NCBI RefSeq assembly: GCF_009730915.1
Contig: NC_052481.1
Location: forward strand, 310,001-374,000
Length of the DNA stretch: 64,000 nucleotides
Direction: 5' to 3'
DNA from: Dioscorea cayenensis subsp. rotundata
Taxonomy: Eukaryota; Streptophyta; Magnoliopsida; Dioscoreales; Dioscoreaceae
Below are positions 12,087 to 26,188 of the stretch, piece by piece (position 1 is the stretch's first letter; each line of letters starts with the position of its first letter). The notes under the pieces are model-generated. The model did not search any database. It saw only the letters and a list, made by a program, of their open reading frames with translations, and was not told the DNA's origin. The position numbers and the translations under genes were made by a program.

Positions 12087-12694
12087 ACATTCTTCCAAGT
12101 TGTCAAATTTTCAATTTCTGTCAATCTAAACAAAGAAGGCAAGAAACCTTGTTTTATGGGTATATGTGCAATTGTTCTTAATCAGGGGTATATGTGAAAA
12201 AAGCACTTATTTTTATTTTTGAACTTTCTAGGGGGGTAATAGGGGAAAAAAACCATGATTATCATATCATGTCCGCAAAAGTCTTTAAGGTTTCCAATTG
12301 GACGACCTTCGATGACTCTTGTGCTCTCCGGAAGAGGACTCCCCTTCTCCGCTTCACTGCACCTCCATCACTCCCTCCATTAATGGCGGATGCTCACCTG
12401 CTACTGCCTTACGTTCTTCTCTTGAGATCCCTAATCTCTTTTTTTTTTCCTCTAGTCATCTCTTGATTATCGTATTCCTATCTTTATCTCTCAGACCCTA
12501 CTAAAGCACCATCGCCCTTAAATTAGGGTTTTCATTGATCTCATTCTGGGTTTTTTTTCTCGGTCTTTTGTTATTTTCTTGATCGTTGAAACCCTTGAAG
12601 GGCATCACTTCGAATTAGGGTTTTATTCGATCTTGTTGGGCCCCGAAAGCCCTAGTTTTTCCCTTTTTTTTTTTCCTTGAAGGGATTGGTCCGC
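12087..12694. other. Spacer and probable promoter/leader of the next gene
   Basis: This 0.6-kb gap separates two genes on the same strand. Its right half is pyrimidine-rich (TCT, CTT and poly-T runs, 12340-12690) with repeated TTAGGGTTTT motifs at about 12522, 12547 and 12617. These resemble telo-box/leader motifs found upstream of many plant housekeeping genes. No coding feature was found. Confidence 0.5.
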
Positions 12695-15600
12695 ATGGAG
12701 ACTGCCGCTGTTCGCAGCGGGTCCATTCCTGCTACATCTTCTTCTTCTTCTTCTTCTTCCCTGCCTGTGAGGAGGGAATGGCGTGCCATCTCCGAGCACG
12801 CCTATCGGAACAATGCCAATGAGGTTTGATAAACCCATTTTTCTTTGTTCCGGCTATTGCTAAGGTCTTGGGAGGCTAATGGACTTCGTTTCTCAGGAGG
12901 TGGAGCATTCCAAATTTGGGCAAACTGGTGAGAGAACGATATATGAGGTATATAGCTACTGATGCAGTGATGATGAACTTCAAGAACTAGTATTTAAGAT
13001 GCTGGTATTGTGTTGTGGGAAGTTGCAGGAGGCGGTGGGATCACTGAATGTCGACTTTTGTGCGGTCACAATCAATGGTGGGAATGATGTTGTACTTCGG
13101 AAGCAGCTTCTTGATGTATGTAGAAGGCGAGAAGAGCTGCAGCAGATGGAGATCCAGCTGAGGGCTCAGACTATTGTCCAGGCAGAGATTATGGAGGTTC
13201 GGAACAGTTATGAAGCACAGTTGAAGGAGCACTCCAATGCGACCATGAAGCTGAAGGTGTTAGCTTTTTGCCTTTTTTTTTTAGAAGCAGTTTTTTCATT
13301 CAACGGGATGATATTAGCCACTTGATCATCTTCGTAGATATACACATGTGCATATTATGTCAATTCTCCACATGTTCTGAAGGTTGATTTATTTATTTAT
13401 CTTTTCAAGAAGCTGGTTTCCTTCTGATTAGTATCTCTTGGGAATGGCTTTACAGGAGCAATTGCAAGAAAGAGAACAACATATCCGTGAATTGGAGTTG
13501 AAGGTGGAGGAGAAAGATAGGGAGTTACATGCTGTGAACAATGAAGCGGTTTGTTTTGCTTTTAATGTGCCCTATCCTTAATATGTGATTAGTTTGTGGT
13601 TGGTTTCTAGAGATTTACATGGTACTTTCCTAGCCTTTTCTTTAGGCTTGGGCAAAAGAGGACTTTCTCAGGGAGCAAAATGAGAAGTTGGCCACTTTCA
13701 GGTACATTTAGATCTTTGAAATGTTAATAGCACTTGGCTACCTGTTGTTGTAAATTTTTTCTCATGCTTACTATATTTTGAAGTCAATGCTTGCGTCATC
13801 AGGTTGTTATTTAATGGGGTAATTTATTCATTAAGCCCATGTGATATGAGGTGTAAATTATTTTCATATTAGATGCATACTTGGAGGAAGCATCTTAGTT
13901 TCAATTTTGCCATCCAAATACTTCATGGATGATGTTACTTTATGTCCTGTATTTTGGTGTTTATTTAAGGCAACCTTCTGGAAACAGCAGTCTGCTTGTT
14001 TTCTTATGTCTAGACTGTTTCAAATAAGAGTCGTCTTTTCAAAATAATTAAGTTCCATGTTTACCTTTTAAACATTTCAATAGATTTGTAACATCTAACT
14101 CATTATATGCTGTGCTTAGCCCATTGCGTTAGCTTGAGCGACCCCAGCTATTGTTCACACTTGCAATCATATAGGTTGCCTCTCTCTCTCTCTCTGGTTT
14201 TTTGTTAGAGCCCTTTTATTGCTGACTTTTTTGAAGACTCTTTTTTCTATGATGTGAATGTAAATTTATCATGAAAATGTCATCTTCGTCGCTTAATCTA
14301 AGTGTAAACAGCCTAGATCCTTAAAATGCTCTATGCAAAATGACTTTAGAACCTTTTTGTCTTGCAGAAGGGAACGTGATAATTCAGAAGCTGAGAAAGC
14401 TCAACATATGAAACAAATCCATGATTTGCAAGAACACATTAAAGAAAAAGAGAGTCATTTCCTTGCTTTGGAGGAGCAGGTTTCTTATCCTTTCTCCATT
14501 TTTTTTGCTCTGTATAACAAGAATGACATGCATTTTCTGGTCTTACATGGAATTAGTATTAGAATTGCAAGATGTTGTCATTCTTGGGTATATATACATT
14601 GCTTTCAACTATCAGGTATAAGTTCTGAATGATTGATGTTAGGCAGTAGTTTCTATTACTCAATTTAATTTCTTGTAAATGTGATGACACAGGATAACAG
14701 ATAAAAAAGAAGTTGATTTGAGTTGGAGATAGGTTACTAGCATCACACTAGAAAGATTTTAGGAATCACTTCTAAAAATTCACAGGCATCACATTTAGGA
14801 TCAGTTTGCATCAAAACAAAACCAGAAAAGAAGAAAAATTTTCAAAAAGTATTCTTGGTCCCCTCTCCCTCTTCCTCTTTCATTAATGCTTTACTTATAA
14901 AGATTTGTAGTACATTATCTAGAGAACCAAGACTCATAAATTCTTACAACAACTCAAGAGTTGCACATGGAGACCAAAAACTTAAATACCATAATAAATA
15001 TTTAAAATTTCTAAGACAATTTTAAAGACTTTGGATTTTGACTTGAAATCAAATGGCACTTGACTTGATCAAATATTTGCTTTGGTCTCTTTCCTTTGAT
15101 AAGTCTTTAAAGGATATTACCATTTTGCATCATGTGATTGCTTGAGGAATTGCTTAGTTCGATGGCAAAGGTGAATTCATTTTATTGATTACTGGTTCTG
15201 TTTGAAAGGTTCTTGCTAATTTTGATTTTTGTAGAATACGTCTCATATCCACCAGTATATTACGTATGCAATGTTTTAACTTAATATGGTCAATGCAGGC
15301 TTGAGCAATGTTAAGCAATTTATGATAGGCTTACATAGAGTTAATTGCCAAAATTTTTAACCTTTATGTCTTGTTTGACATTATATTGTGTTTTAATATA
15401 AATATTTATTGTAGGATTTTGTGTGAGTGTGTGTGTGAGAGAGAGCTAGAGATTCGGGTGACTTGTGACTATTTTGGGGAATCTTTATTTTATTTTTTAA
15501 TTCTTCATGTGTACTGGTATTTTTATGGTGCAGTGGTCCTTATCATTGAAACTCATTAAAATATTTATCTTTATTCTGTTAGTTTGTTTGATTGTTCTCT

Positions 15601-18600
15601 ATCTGACAGTTAATATTACATACCTTCAAAACTCAGAATTATATGTAATGTGCATGAGTTAATGTGCCTAACAAAATTTAATTTGTTTAATTTTTTTACT
15701 CTATTGGACAGTTAACCTAACTTTCCATATCATCAAGATCAGGTGTTTGAGATTGTGCATAACAAAAATTATCTTGCAGCATAGGGTTGCACAGGATGCT
15801 ATCCTTTACAAGGATGAACAGTTAAGAGAGGCACAAGCCTGGATTGCACGCTTGCAGGAAATGGGTGCTTTGCAATCATCATCATTTCAAGCTGAGCTAC
15901 GAGAACGTACTGATCAGTTCCATCAATACTACATGGGCTTTCAACGCCAGGTTGCGTGCAAAATAAATTTCATTACTCAGCATTTTTTTATGAGTGGGCA
16001 GGGTAATATATGTCAGCTGATGTGTATTTGTATCTGTTCCATCTTTTCTATTTTGTTTGGTTTTAGGTTATGGAGATGGAGAGGCATCATGTGCAAACCA
16101 TACAACAGCTTCAATTAGAAGTAGCTGAGGCAAGAGAAAGAAATTGTGTGCATTCAAATAGTTCACAAGCACCAAATGGAAGCGCCATGGACTCTTCATT
16201 ATATGATAAAAGCCAAGGGAATGAAAACAATCCAGTTGATAGTGTCACATTAAATGGTACCTTGAAGTTCATGCCTAATGGGAAGTTGAATGGCACAGCT
16301 TCTGTTGTTTCATTGTCCAATACATCATCAGAGGTTCTTTCTGCCCCTTCATGTGGTTGCTTTTTCTGATGCATGCACACTAAGAACTTTGGAAGGGCTA
16401 TTAAACAAGTCATAATTACATGTGGATTTTTTTATAACTAACTTTGCTTCTATTTTCTATTTTGAGCTTTATTTGTACCACTATATGATTTTCTTCTTTT
16501 CTTACTTAGTTAGATCCCCTTATCCTGGGTTTCTTTTTCTTGTCAGGTTGAACGTGTACCTGGCATGCCTGTAGTTCCATCATCCATTGTTGGGGTGGAT
16601 GAACTTCCAAGCAGTAGACATGTTGACCATTGTTTCCCTTCCAGCCAGGTGAAGTCATTGTCTTCTTTTATTATGCATCTGCAAGGTGTCCCACAATCTT
16701 TATCTTCAACCAATTCATTTATTTCTCCATTTGAGTTGCACCAACATTGGCAAAACCATCGGGTATACCATATTTAAGATTCAAATGTTTCGGACATTAT
16801 TGAAACAGATGAATTCTTTATTAATTGTCTTTTGCTTCTTATTCTCCTTTAGGTCCTTCCAGATGATGCGCATTCAACTGTTGACAATGAGCATCAAACA
16901 TCCAAAGCAGATCAGAATAGTTTAGAATCAGGTGTTCATTATAAGTATGAACTCCCTGTTGACAAAAAGGAAGTTTGTGAAGATCAACTTAACAACCATA
17001 TTAATCTACAGCTGACATCTGGTGCCAAAAGCAATGAGCCCATTGCGGAAGTTCAGGTTAAGAAATAATGTTGTATGCTATTTTATATGTCAGATGGGTT
17101 TTTGGATGAAACACTTCCTTCCTAACATCTTGATTTCAGTTAGTTAAATCGATTGAAAAGAATCCATATCACATGTCTCATGAAGCCGAGGAGAGCTTAA
17201 GCACAAACTCCCAGTTTCGTGGTACTTATGGATTTGATCCTCCACAACCGAATAATGAACTAGAGGTTAGTGTACGTCCTTTACTGTCATATGCTGATAA
17301 CCAATGTGAAAGTTCAGGATAAAAATTGAAATTTTTGGCTCGAATTTATGCCTTTCAAAGGATTTTGGATAGCAATAACTTACGTTGTACCTTGACTTCA
17401 GGTAGTTGAATCAGATGAGAGGTCATATCAAACATCCCCAGTACAACATGAAAACTTAACCACAAACTCTAAGTTTCATGGTACACATGGATTTGATGCT
17501 CCACAACAGAAAAATGAGCTTAAGGTTTACATCTTTTCTTCTTGTCATCTACCCTTAAGATCTTAGAGCTCCATTGACTTTTATATCTTTATAATTTATA
17601 TCATATGAGGTGCCTTCACAGTTGTATATGGATAATTAAGGCAGGCCATATCTTTTGTCATCTAAATTTGCAGGTACATCATGAAACAAACTCACCTTCA
17701 ATCATACTTCAAAAGGGGCCAGCTTTTAATCTGAGTCAACAATGGTCTGGTGCTACTATGCCCGTAGCTTCTACCCAAATCAACTCAGTAATTTCCAGCA
17801 ATATTGCAAAATGCAATGGGAATTCTTCACTGGCGTCAAGCCCATTGGCTGTTGGCAAGGCCATAGAGCTTACTCTTTTAGATGAAAGGTCACTTTTGGC
17901 TTGTATAGTTCGTGCTATTCCGGCTGGATCTGGCAATGGAATCAGGATTAGCTCCACAGTGAGTATTTTTTGCTAATTTTATACAGTTAACGTTTGTTCT
18001 TGAATCTTGATAAGTGATCTCTTTGTCATATTGATTGCAACATCCAATATCAGTTACCAAATAGACTTGGGAAAATGCTTGCCCCTCTTCATTGGCACGA
18101 TTACAAGAAAAAGTATGGCAAGCTCGATGATTTTGTAACTCAGCATCCTGAAGTAAGTTTTCCTATGCTTGATTGTGATTAGTCTAATTGACCTGTAACT
18201 GACGTTTAAATGTTTTGACTATGCGACTTCAGTTGTTTATAATTGAGGGTGATTTCATTCATCTTCGTGAAGGAGCCCAAGAGAAAATATCAGCAACCGC
18301 AGCTGCTGCGAAAGTTGCTGCAGCTGCTGCTTCGTGTGCTCCTTATTCCTCATTACTGCCTTCTGTTGCTGTTACTCCTGTTGCACAGACAACTCGACTT
18401 AAAAAGGCACAACTGAGTGATTCCAAACCGCTAATTAGTGTTCAACCCACAGAAGGTACTGATATTCCAAACCATGGTGATCCTCCAGGTGGCATAAATG
18501 CACAGATTCCTAAATTGCATAGTCAGCAAGTGAATGGTTTTAACTTTAACCCTCAGCAAGCAAGATCTGATATGAAGATTTTAAGCAAAACAAGTTTAAC

Positions 18601-18911
18601 AAATGATATCCACGAAATTCATGGTTCATCAGAAATGAGACCTGATCATTTACCAAACCCAGTTGCAGGAAATGGAGTGAATCTTAATAGGACTTCGTTA
18701 CCTCCTTCACAGAACAAAGTATCAAGCAATGGAAGGCACGCCAGTGGAGGGAGAAGGTGCTTTTTTCTTTTTCATTGTTACATTATTTTCTAATTTGTTC
18801 CTTCACATAACTGTTTTATATAAAAGTTAACTTGATATTTTTATTCTTCTTATTATTTATTTATTTATTTATTGTAGGCCTGTTGGAGTTGGGTTTATGT
18901 CCCGGAGATAG
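12695..18911 (+). CDS. Coiled-coil protein with conserved C-terminal plant domain (DUF7725-like)
   Basis: Sixteen exons encode about 905 residues: 12695-12823, 12897-12947, 13029-13256, 13456-13548, 13646-13701, 14368-14479, 15780-15950, 16067-16333, 16547-16762, 16853-17056, 17140-17265, 17402-17524, 17674-17958, 18054-18152, 18233-18756 and 18878-18911. The frame holds across all junctions. Residues 1-43 carry an eight-Ser run. About 60-350 are charged, heptad-like coiled coil (LRKQLLDVCRRREELQQMEI through REQHIRELELKVEEKDREL). About 350-650 are low-complexity and poorly structured. The best-conserved part is LLDERSLLACIVRAIPAGSG and LPNRLGKMLAPLHWHDYKKK, followed by an Ala-rich stretch; it could form a winged-helix-like fold. 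The protein ends GVGFMSRR. The function is unknown to me. Exon 9 is read through an internal GT (near 16649) because the longer form stays open and protein-like. Confidence 0.85.
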
Positions 18912-21319
18912 TAAGTATTTCTCACCTTGTTCTTTATCATTTGCTTTTGCCATGTTATATGTTAATTGTATGTTGATTTCATCCGTCTTTGCTTCTGTAG
19001 AAATTTTTAGGTGGCACAAGTTACTGAAGCTTTATTAATTGTATAGGTCCAAGATCATATTGCATGTTGAACTGTTTGAATGCTATTTATTGGTTGCAAA
19101 AGTGAAACATGGTTTGAGCATGTTTTCTTTGTTAGAAGTCAAGTTTCAAAATTGTATAAAAGGGCTTGCAACCCCTGAATGGATCATTTTATAGTATTTG
19201 TTTCTTAATTTTGCTAAGCACAGGCATCTTATTTAGTGTGAGCTTTTGAAACTCTACTTTTTTTTTTGTGATGCACTGTTGTTTGAAGTACTTGATCATA
19301 TCTGTATCTGTTGCCATAAAGAATACCTTACATATATTTACTTAGAATTTGTTGATTGTGCTTGCTTGAGGTATTTTAAGTTCCTCTAGCATATAAGCTT
19401 CTTTTTCGAAGATTTTCTGTTTAACTATCTCACAAGATTGTTATTAACACATAAATAAGCGGGGTACATTTTTAGACACCATTTATCAGCATATCTATAG
19501 AATCTCAGCACCATTCTATCAGGTTATGTTTAATGTTGAATATACTTAGATTTGATGATTTTCAGGGATGGGTTGAAAGTCTAAAAACATCAACAATCGG
19601 CGTCTAATTGGGGGGAAGATCTGAGTGATGGCATTGACGTGTGGCCAAGTTGTAATCATGGTGACCATTGCTTTCCAGTATTTTCCATCTAATTCATGTT
19701 GTGGTGCCTTTTTTATCTGTTTGTTTGTTAATTGCATTCGGAAACTGGAGTTTTCAATGGAAGGAAAATGAATTGGAGGGTTTGCGTCATGATGATGAGC
19801 TTTAAAATGTCTGTAGTGAACTGGTAAAATTCATGCAAATGATCCATCAATTTAGGGCATGTTTGTTTGTTTGTTTGTTTGTGACGAAGCAACAAGTGTT
19901 TCATTTTGTTTGGCACTGCTTTGTCACCTTACTGATTTTTCTCATTAAACATCTTTTTAGTGTACTGTTTGGATTGGTCAAGCACTTCAATTACTCTTTT
20001 AAACTGTTTGTAAAATACATTTTTTATTTCAAGATTTGATATTATTTTTTCTAATTTTTTACAATGTTTTTTTCTTTCTTTTTTGACTCCTCTCATTCTA
20101 TTAAACTTTATGCTTGGATGTTTCTTTTCCTTTCAGATTTATTAGTTTAAAATATATTGATAATGATCAGCTGGTTAAAAAAAAAAAAGGTTGGTAAATG
20201 CTTTCTTTATAGAATATTCTCAACATATTTTTATAGGATAACAAGTGAATAGGAAGAGTTTAAATAGGGTTTGCTATAATTTCTGTTGAAAACTGGGTGG
20301 CATGAGATTATTTCATTATTTTTTTTATTTTAAGAATAATAATTATCCATTAGTTTTATCAACACATCACTAGTGGAAATTTCAACAGAATAAAATTAAT
20401 TGAAAATTTGGAAAACATTTTCGAAAATGTGATAATGACTGATATTTACTTTTCCAAACCAACCGATTGAATTTAACAAACATCATCGTCATCTGTCTAA
20501 TTAATTGAGAGGACTTGTATTGGTCAAATAATCATATAATTCTTAATCTTATTTATTATTATTATTTTTTATCTAGTGAAAGATATAAAATTAATAATCT
20601 CATGTTACAATAAAAAAGGTCCTTCTACATATGGATAATTTAGTACCTTAATTATACAGTTGCCTTACCGTTGACTGTAATTATATCTAACTTATAAGAA
20701 TTAGTTCCAATTTGATTTAATTAATTTTAATTAATTTCTTAACCATCAGTCGATTGTTTTAATAGTCAATCATATTTTTATCAAAATTTTATCAAAATTT
20801 TCAAACATATTATGAGTTTTTTTTTTTGACAAGTTAATGAGAAACACCTTATTATTTTTTTTTTGTATGTAATTTAGAGGTTTTAAACTCGAGACATCTC
20901 AAACACAAAAAAGATAAGAAACTATTAGGCTATATCTTGGTTCTTTATAACATTGTTTTTGTTATAATTATAGATTTATAAATTTTAATAAAAGCATATA
21001 AATCAAACCATCATTTTTTTTTATAAAATGAAATTTAATTTTACATACATAAAACAAACATATGCTCATAATATTTCCCAATATTTAACATTGTATATAT
21101 TGTATATATATATATATTTAAAAAAAGGAAAAACTTCACAGGGATATATCTGTAATTTTATAGTAATATATATATATATATATATTAAAAAAATAAATAT
21201 TAGTTATATAATAATACACAACATATCAACCCAAAGAAAAACATCAGTCTTCATTCATTTTCATTCCAGATTTCCTACCACTTTTTTTCTTTCTTTCTTC
21301 TTCTTCTTCTTCGTCTTGA
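18912..21319. other. Intergenic sequence, including probable 3' UTR and a SINE-like fragment
   Basis: No supported gene. The first kilobase is T-rich, as expected for a 3' UTR. TA tracts occur near 21105-21115 and 21165-21185. Leader-like CTTCTTCTT repeats precede the next gene at 21285-21316. Confidence 0.5.
20818..20945 (-). mobile_element. Possible tRNA-derived SINE fragment
   Basis: On the minus strand the segment reads ATAGCCTAATAGTTTCTTAT near the head, then GTCTCGAGTTTAAAACCTC, and ends in A-runs. That order resembles box A, box B and a poly-A tail. No target-site duplication was confirmed, so the call is weak. Confidence 0.35.
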
Positions 21320-21598
21320 ATGACGGCTGTGGCGGAGGCGCAGGCGATGGCCGCCGTGAAAACGAAGCTTTGCACACCGCCGAACGCGTGTCTCCTTCTC
21401 ACGAGCATCGCCGGCGGAGGAATCCTCGTCTGGTGGACCCTCAAGTTCCATAAATCCAATGAAAAGCTCTGGTTAGTCCCCATCTCACTCCTCATGCTCA
21501 CTACTCCCATCGTCATCGCCTTCTCCTCATTCTTCGCCTCCACCTCCGCCGCCACTTCGCCGGAGCTTCTCTCCGGCGACTCCCATCTTGATAAATGA
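21320..21598 (+). CDS. Small two-span membrane protein, unknown function
   Basis: This is an intronless frame of 92 residues preceded by a CTT-rich plant leader. Coding bases are GC-rich against a very AT-rich background, which supports a real gene. The N-terminus (MTAVAEAQAMAAVKTKLCTP) is Ala-rich. Two hydrophobic segments follow: about residues 23-42 (NACLLLTSIAGGGILVWWTL) and about 51-72 (LWLVPISLLMLTTPIVIAFS). The tail is Ser/Thr-rich and ends SGDSHLDK. The short hairpin between the spans is basic (KFHKSNEK). I do not recognise the family, and no signal decides between ER, plastid and other membranes. Confidence 0.72.
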   Translation: MTAVAEAQAMAAVKTKLCTPPNACLLLTSIAGGGILVWWTLKFHKSNEKLWLVPISLLMLTTPIVIAFSSFFASTSAATSPELLSGDSHLDK

Positions 21599-22838
21599 TG
21601 TCGGTTTTACTCATCACCCCCTCTCTTATTTTGATATTTCTTTTAGCTCTCTTTCTTAGTTTTTTTCCAAGGGTTGATACGTAATTATACATGCCAACGT
21701 CGATGAGTTACGGCATACCAGGATTGTTTCATAATTATGGCAACTATATTGTGTAAAAAAATTAAAGGAGTAATTTTTTTCTTTCTTACTTTTATTTTTT
21801 TCAGATGTTTTTCTCTGCTTTTTAATTTTTTTGTTGTTGTTTTTTTAATTTCATTTATCGATAAGTTGTCAACAAAAGTAAATATAAAAACTTGTGTGTA
21901 TTTCAAAAAACAGTTCAATCATAAAACATCATAAACTTCATGAAACAATAATAATAATAAATAAATAAATAAATAAATAAACATTTTTTTATTCACGAGA
22001 AATCTCATCATCAGTAAAAAGTAATCTTAAATATTATTATATTCACTAAATTTATTTCTTCTCCTCAGCTAGTATTTTTTTTTTCAATCTTTGAAAATAA
22101 TAAATTAAAAATAAAATGGAATTTAACACACACACACACACATATCTATAGTTTCATTTTCTTGCCCTTTGTCATTTGTTCTATTCAACATAAATCAAAA
22201 GAGAAAACAAATTCCCATTATTTTCCTTTATTTGCATGTTATGAAAAACGCATGCAAATATTCCAATTTATTAAAACTAAACATAGAAAAATCCTTATTT
22301 TCACACAAATATATCTATTTATATATATATATATAAGCTAGTATTGAACAAGTAATAAATATCAACTCTCTTATTATCATAGAAGTGGTTTATATATCTA
22401 AGTATATAAATAACCTTTTTTTGCAACACTGTATACTTATGAAAAGGAAAAATTTCTCCCATTTATTGAATGTTTGAAAAGAAAAAAACAAAGTTGGGCA
22501 GTTTGGTAGTTTGGTGTTACAATCACAGTGGACCATAAAAGGGAAACAAGTATGGAAGTAATCACTTATGAAATCAATGTGCCATATGACTTTAATAGAT
22601 GATAACATCATCTTGTCATTATCATTGTTATTTATTATTTTTATTTTAATGTGTGTATGTGTTTTCTTGTTTTCGAGTGCATTGAACATTTGAACTTAAT
22701 AAACTCATGATGATGTAAAATAGGAAGAAAAATTAATATTTATGAACTTATTTGCTTTTTATTTTGACTTCCTTGATACACCATTGTCAAATGAAAAGAA
22801 ACAACCACTTGCCTTGAGTCACTCTTTATTATTATTGC

Positions 22839-22873
<35 letters not shown>

Positions 22874-23122
22874 GTATTTAAATAAATGATCATGATTATA
22901 TATTAATACTATCATATACAAAAGTTGTGATAAAATAGAAGGAAAAATCTAAGCACTTAATGGGCTAAGTTTTATTGAGGCCAGGGGTTTTAAAGCCCAC
23001 AAAGCCCAAATATTATGAACCTGGCCTTTTGTGTGCACGTGCATATCACGTGATCTCTATTTCCCAAACAAGCGAAGGTCCTGAATGAAGCTCGCTTTCT
23101 CTTCGATCGTGAACACGCGAAA
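21599..23122. other. AT-rich intergenic sequence with microsatellites
   Basis: This contains an ATAA tract at about 21945-21982, CA repeats at 22128-22142, a TA tract at 22320-22335 and a long TTA tract at 22834-22873. No gene is supported; the minus-strand open frame at 22390-22689 is low-complexity. Confidence 0.55.
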
Positions 23123-25863
23123 ATGGGGCTGATGTTCAGAGTGAGGGTTTCGTCCTTCTTCGCCGGAGCCGCCGCTGCCTCCGTTGCCGGATTCTTCTTC
23201 TTCTACAAGGACTACAAGCTCGCCCAGGATGCCATCTTCCGCCAGGTACCATTTCCTCGTGCAGTCCCTCTCCTTCTTTTTCTTTGTCTCTTGAGATATA
23301 TGTCCATCCATCGTCCGTATGTTAATGGCGTGAATTTTAGGTTTAGAGTAGCCACGATCGATTAGGCTTGTGATTGTATGGATTCTTCATGTTTGATTGG
23401 GTGATATGGTTTACTATCATTGGTTTTTGCTGTCATATTTTGATAATATTCGAGAAAGTTTGCAGTTTTTTTCTTTGAATGGTTTGTTTGTTTTTGTGCG
23501 AGTGTTCTGAGAATGTTCTGAGAAAGGATTTTCGGAACTATTGATGGAATTGGTGTATTTAACATTGAAATTGTTGCCTCTTAATGTTTTTGATTCTGTT
23601 TGTGGTGCTGCTAAATTTTCCTAGCTGGATGGTAACATAGAAATGGTTGTGAATTTATGGCGGGAAAGTAATCCAAAATTTTTTGGGCTGTTTTGTGGAT
23701 GTGGGCATGAGTGATTCCTTGTTTAGAGTAAGAAATATACAATGTGAAGGTTGTATTTTTGTAGAAAATTATTTTACGATGAACTAGAAACTCTTAGTTG
23801 TTGTTGCTGTTATTTCTTTTTTGGTTACCATCTCTTATCTGTTTGTCTTCTTGGTGCAATTGCATATAATTTGCAATAACATTCAACTATGGATTATTTT
23901 GAACTCTGATTGTTTATTGTAATGCAAGACTATTAAAGAAATTTTATTGCATTGCTGTTTTCATCTAGTTTATCTTCTTCTCTATGTGCTTTTGTTAGTG
24001 CTATTATTTTTTTAAGATAATGTAGGGCATTGATATTGGTAAGTTCTACGTATGCCTCCAGTCGAATATTTTTGGCCTAAGTGACCATCAAATGCTCCAA
24101 GTAATACATTCAGAATTCTCAGTCACTGATTTCTTCTTCACCAAGAACTGTCTAGAGAAGTGACTGCTATACATGTCTTCAAAGTTCAATTAACATTTAA
24201 AACCGACGTATTTGTTAGTCCCTTCTCCAACTAATAATCTACCTAATAAGACTGTCCTCTTCAAAATTGGGGTTTGATGGTTCAAATCCCATGCTCGGGC
24301 TTATAAACTATAACTCAAGAAAAGGGCAAATCAATTTTGTCCATTTTTGAAAATAATATTCACCAATAGAAGAAATTTATTTTGACGACCAGCTGGCTCA
24401 AATCAAAACTTTTGTGTCATTCTGTTTGGAGATTATTGTTCATCTCCTTTTTCTTCTCTATTCTTTGACATAAAATTGTAGTCCTATCTTCCTATGTATT
24501 TATTATTTGCTTCCTCCTAATTCACTTCTGAAATGTGATTGATGTGTGTATTGATGTTTTTATAATTTTGTTTCAAGTTTTAGATGCACCATTGAGACAT
24601 TGACATTGCAATGGAATATTAATAGTTGGGTTCATGTCCATCGGTTCTTTTAATTTATCATTAGTATCCTTAGTATGTTATTTTTAATTTGTTAATGTGC
24701 TTGTTCATCTATTCTTGTATCATGGATTATGATTGCCCTTCTAAAGAAGAGCAGACTTTGTCTCCGTTTCTACAAAGGGAAAACAAACTTGAGAAATTAT
24801 GGTCATGCTTGGTTTTCAACCTCTAAAGATGAGACTTTTATATAGTAGTGGTTAGAAACAAGTTATTTACACCTTTGAATAGATGTATATGCCTGGCTTG
24901 ACTTCTTTTCAGGTGAATGGTATGGTACGTGGGGCATAAGATTTTCTTGTGTTTTGATTTGTGTGTTTGAGATCATTCAAGTAACTCATTTGTCTAAATT
25001 TTGAGAGTTGTTTTCACAATGATCCTGGGTGGGATTGACTGTGTGTTATGGATGAAATATATTGTTCAAGATGGGAATTATTCATTAGGTTTGCTTGTTG
25101 TGTTTGTTATCAGTCACTTGAAAAAGCAACAGATCTTTTGGATATGCCTTGTTTATGTCTTTATAATTCCTTTTCTATAAAAACCTCTTTTTTTTTTTAT
25201 ACTTTGCATTTTTTTTAGTAATCTTTTGTGGATTTTCTGGTACCATTTATGACTGGGCTGTTGCCCTCAGGCATCATTTTATCTTTCCAACAATTCCTCA
25301 AATAAGAGAGCCACTTCAACTAATGGTCTCAATGGCATAAATCAAATTCCTTAACTGGTATGTGGGGTTTGGTCCAAGCTTCCAAACTTTGGTTCATTTC
25401 CCACTAATTTGCGCTATGTTTCCCTCAACTTTATCAATTAGTGTGATTCTCATCTTTTCTTCTTTCACATTTCATTGTAGTTGGGTTCTTTGATCTATTA
25501 AAATGTTCATGGTTCTCAGATTTTCATCCAGTTTCTCAGCCAACAACAACAATTGCCCTGTTCAGATTAAAAGAAAAAGAGTTTCCAATAGCTTTTCTTT
25601 GGTTTCTTTAGAGCTAGCAATCGTCCTTGCTTTAGCATCAGTTGCTATGTTTGCATTTGAAGGATAAAGATAGAATATTTGATGCCTTGAATTGAAGGAG
25701 CAACTTCATTCAATTTATTGAGTTTTATCCATGCCTTTTCTTTCTCCAGGTGAGGGGCACACATCTTTCTCTTGAAGACCGTTATGAACATCTTGATAAA
25801 CGCCTCACTGCATTAGAGAAACAAAACGAAGCGGAAACTGCAATCGCTGTGGAGGCTTCCTAG
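23123..25863 (+). CDS. Small membrane-anchored protein with C-terminal helix, unknown function
   Basis: Two exons, 23123-23245 and 25750-25863, join in phase 0 to give 78 residues. Residues 9-28 (VSSFFAGAAAASVAGFFFFY) form one hydrophobic span. It is preceded by a short arginine-bearing N-terminus and followed by KDYKLAQDAIFRQ. Exon 2 encodes a charged helix (LSLEDRYEHLDKRLTALEKQ) with heptad spacing, ending AETAIAVEAS. The architecture suggests a single-pass anchor with an exposed coiled coil; a mitochondrial or ER location would fit but is not shown. Exon 1 is GC-rich. The 2.5-kb intron is large for so small a gene. I recognise it only as a conserved plant type of small protein, not by function. 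Confidence 0.75.
24225..24325 (+). repeat. Weak SINE-like segment in the intron
   Basis: Inside the long intron, TTTGATGGTTCAAATCCCAT near 24275-24295 fits a tRNA-type box B. No box A, tail or duplication could be assigned, so it may be chance or an old remnant. Confidence 0.25.
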
Positions 25864-26188
25864 TTGGGCGGGGGAATATTTTTCCCTAAAGTATGAGGTT
25901 AGCTTCCCCTTCAGCATATGTTTTTTTGTTTCATTAGTAGCAGTGTATTTGAACAGGAGGTATAATACTACAGCCTTTTTACTGTTTTTCAGATGATACT
26001 TGGGACTTATTGTCTGTAGAAGCTGAGGCATGATATTTGCTCAGGAATTCTGAAGGATGCAAACACAGTTTTAAAAAAAGTTTCTTTTATGTTGTAATGT
26101 TTTTGGAATCTTTGTTTATTTCCATCTACTCTTCATGGTTTCATTTCTTTTGCCATCTGCAAGTGAAACAGGACTTGTTTCCTGTTCT

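Noticed and set aside
24275-24300. tRNA gene suggested by a box B-like sequence
   Set aside because: No box A at proper spacing and no cloverleaf arms could be formed by eye.
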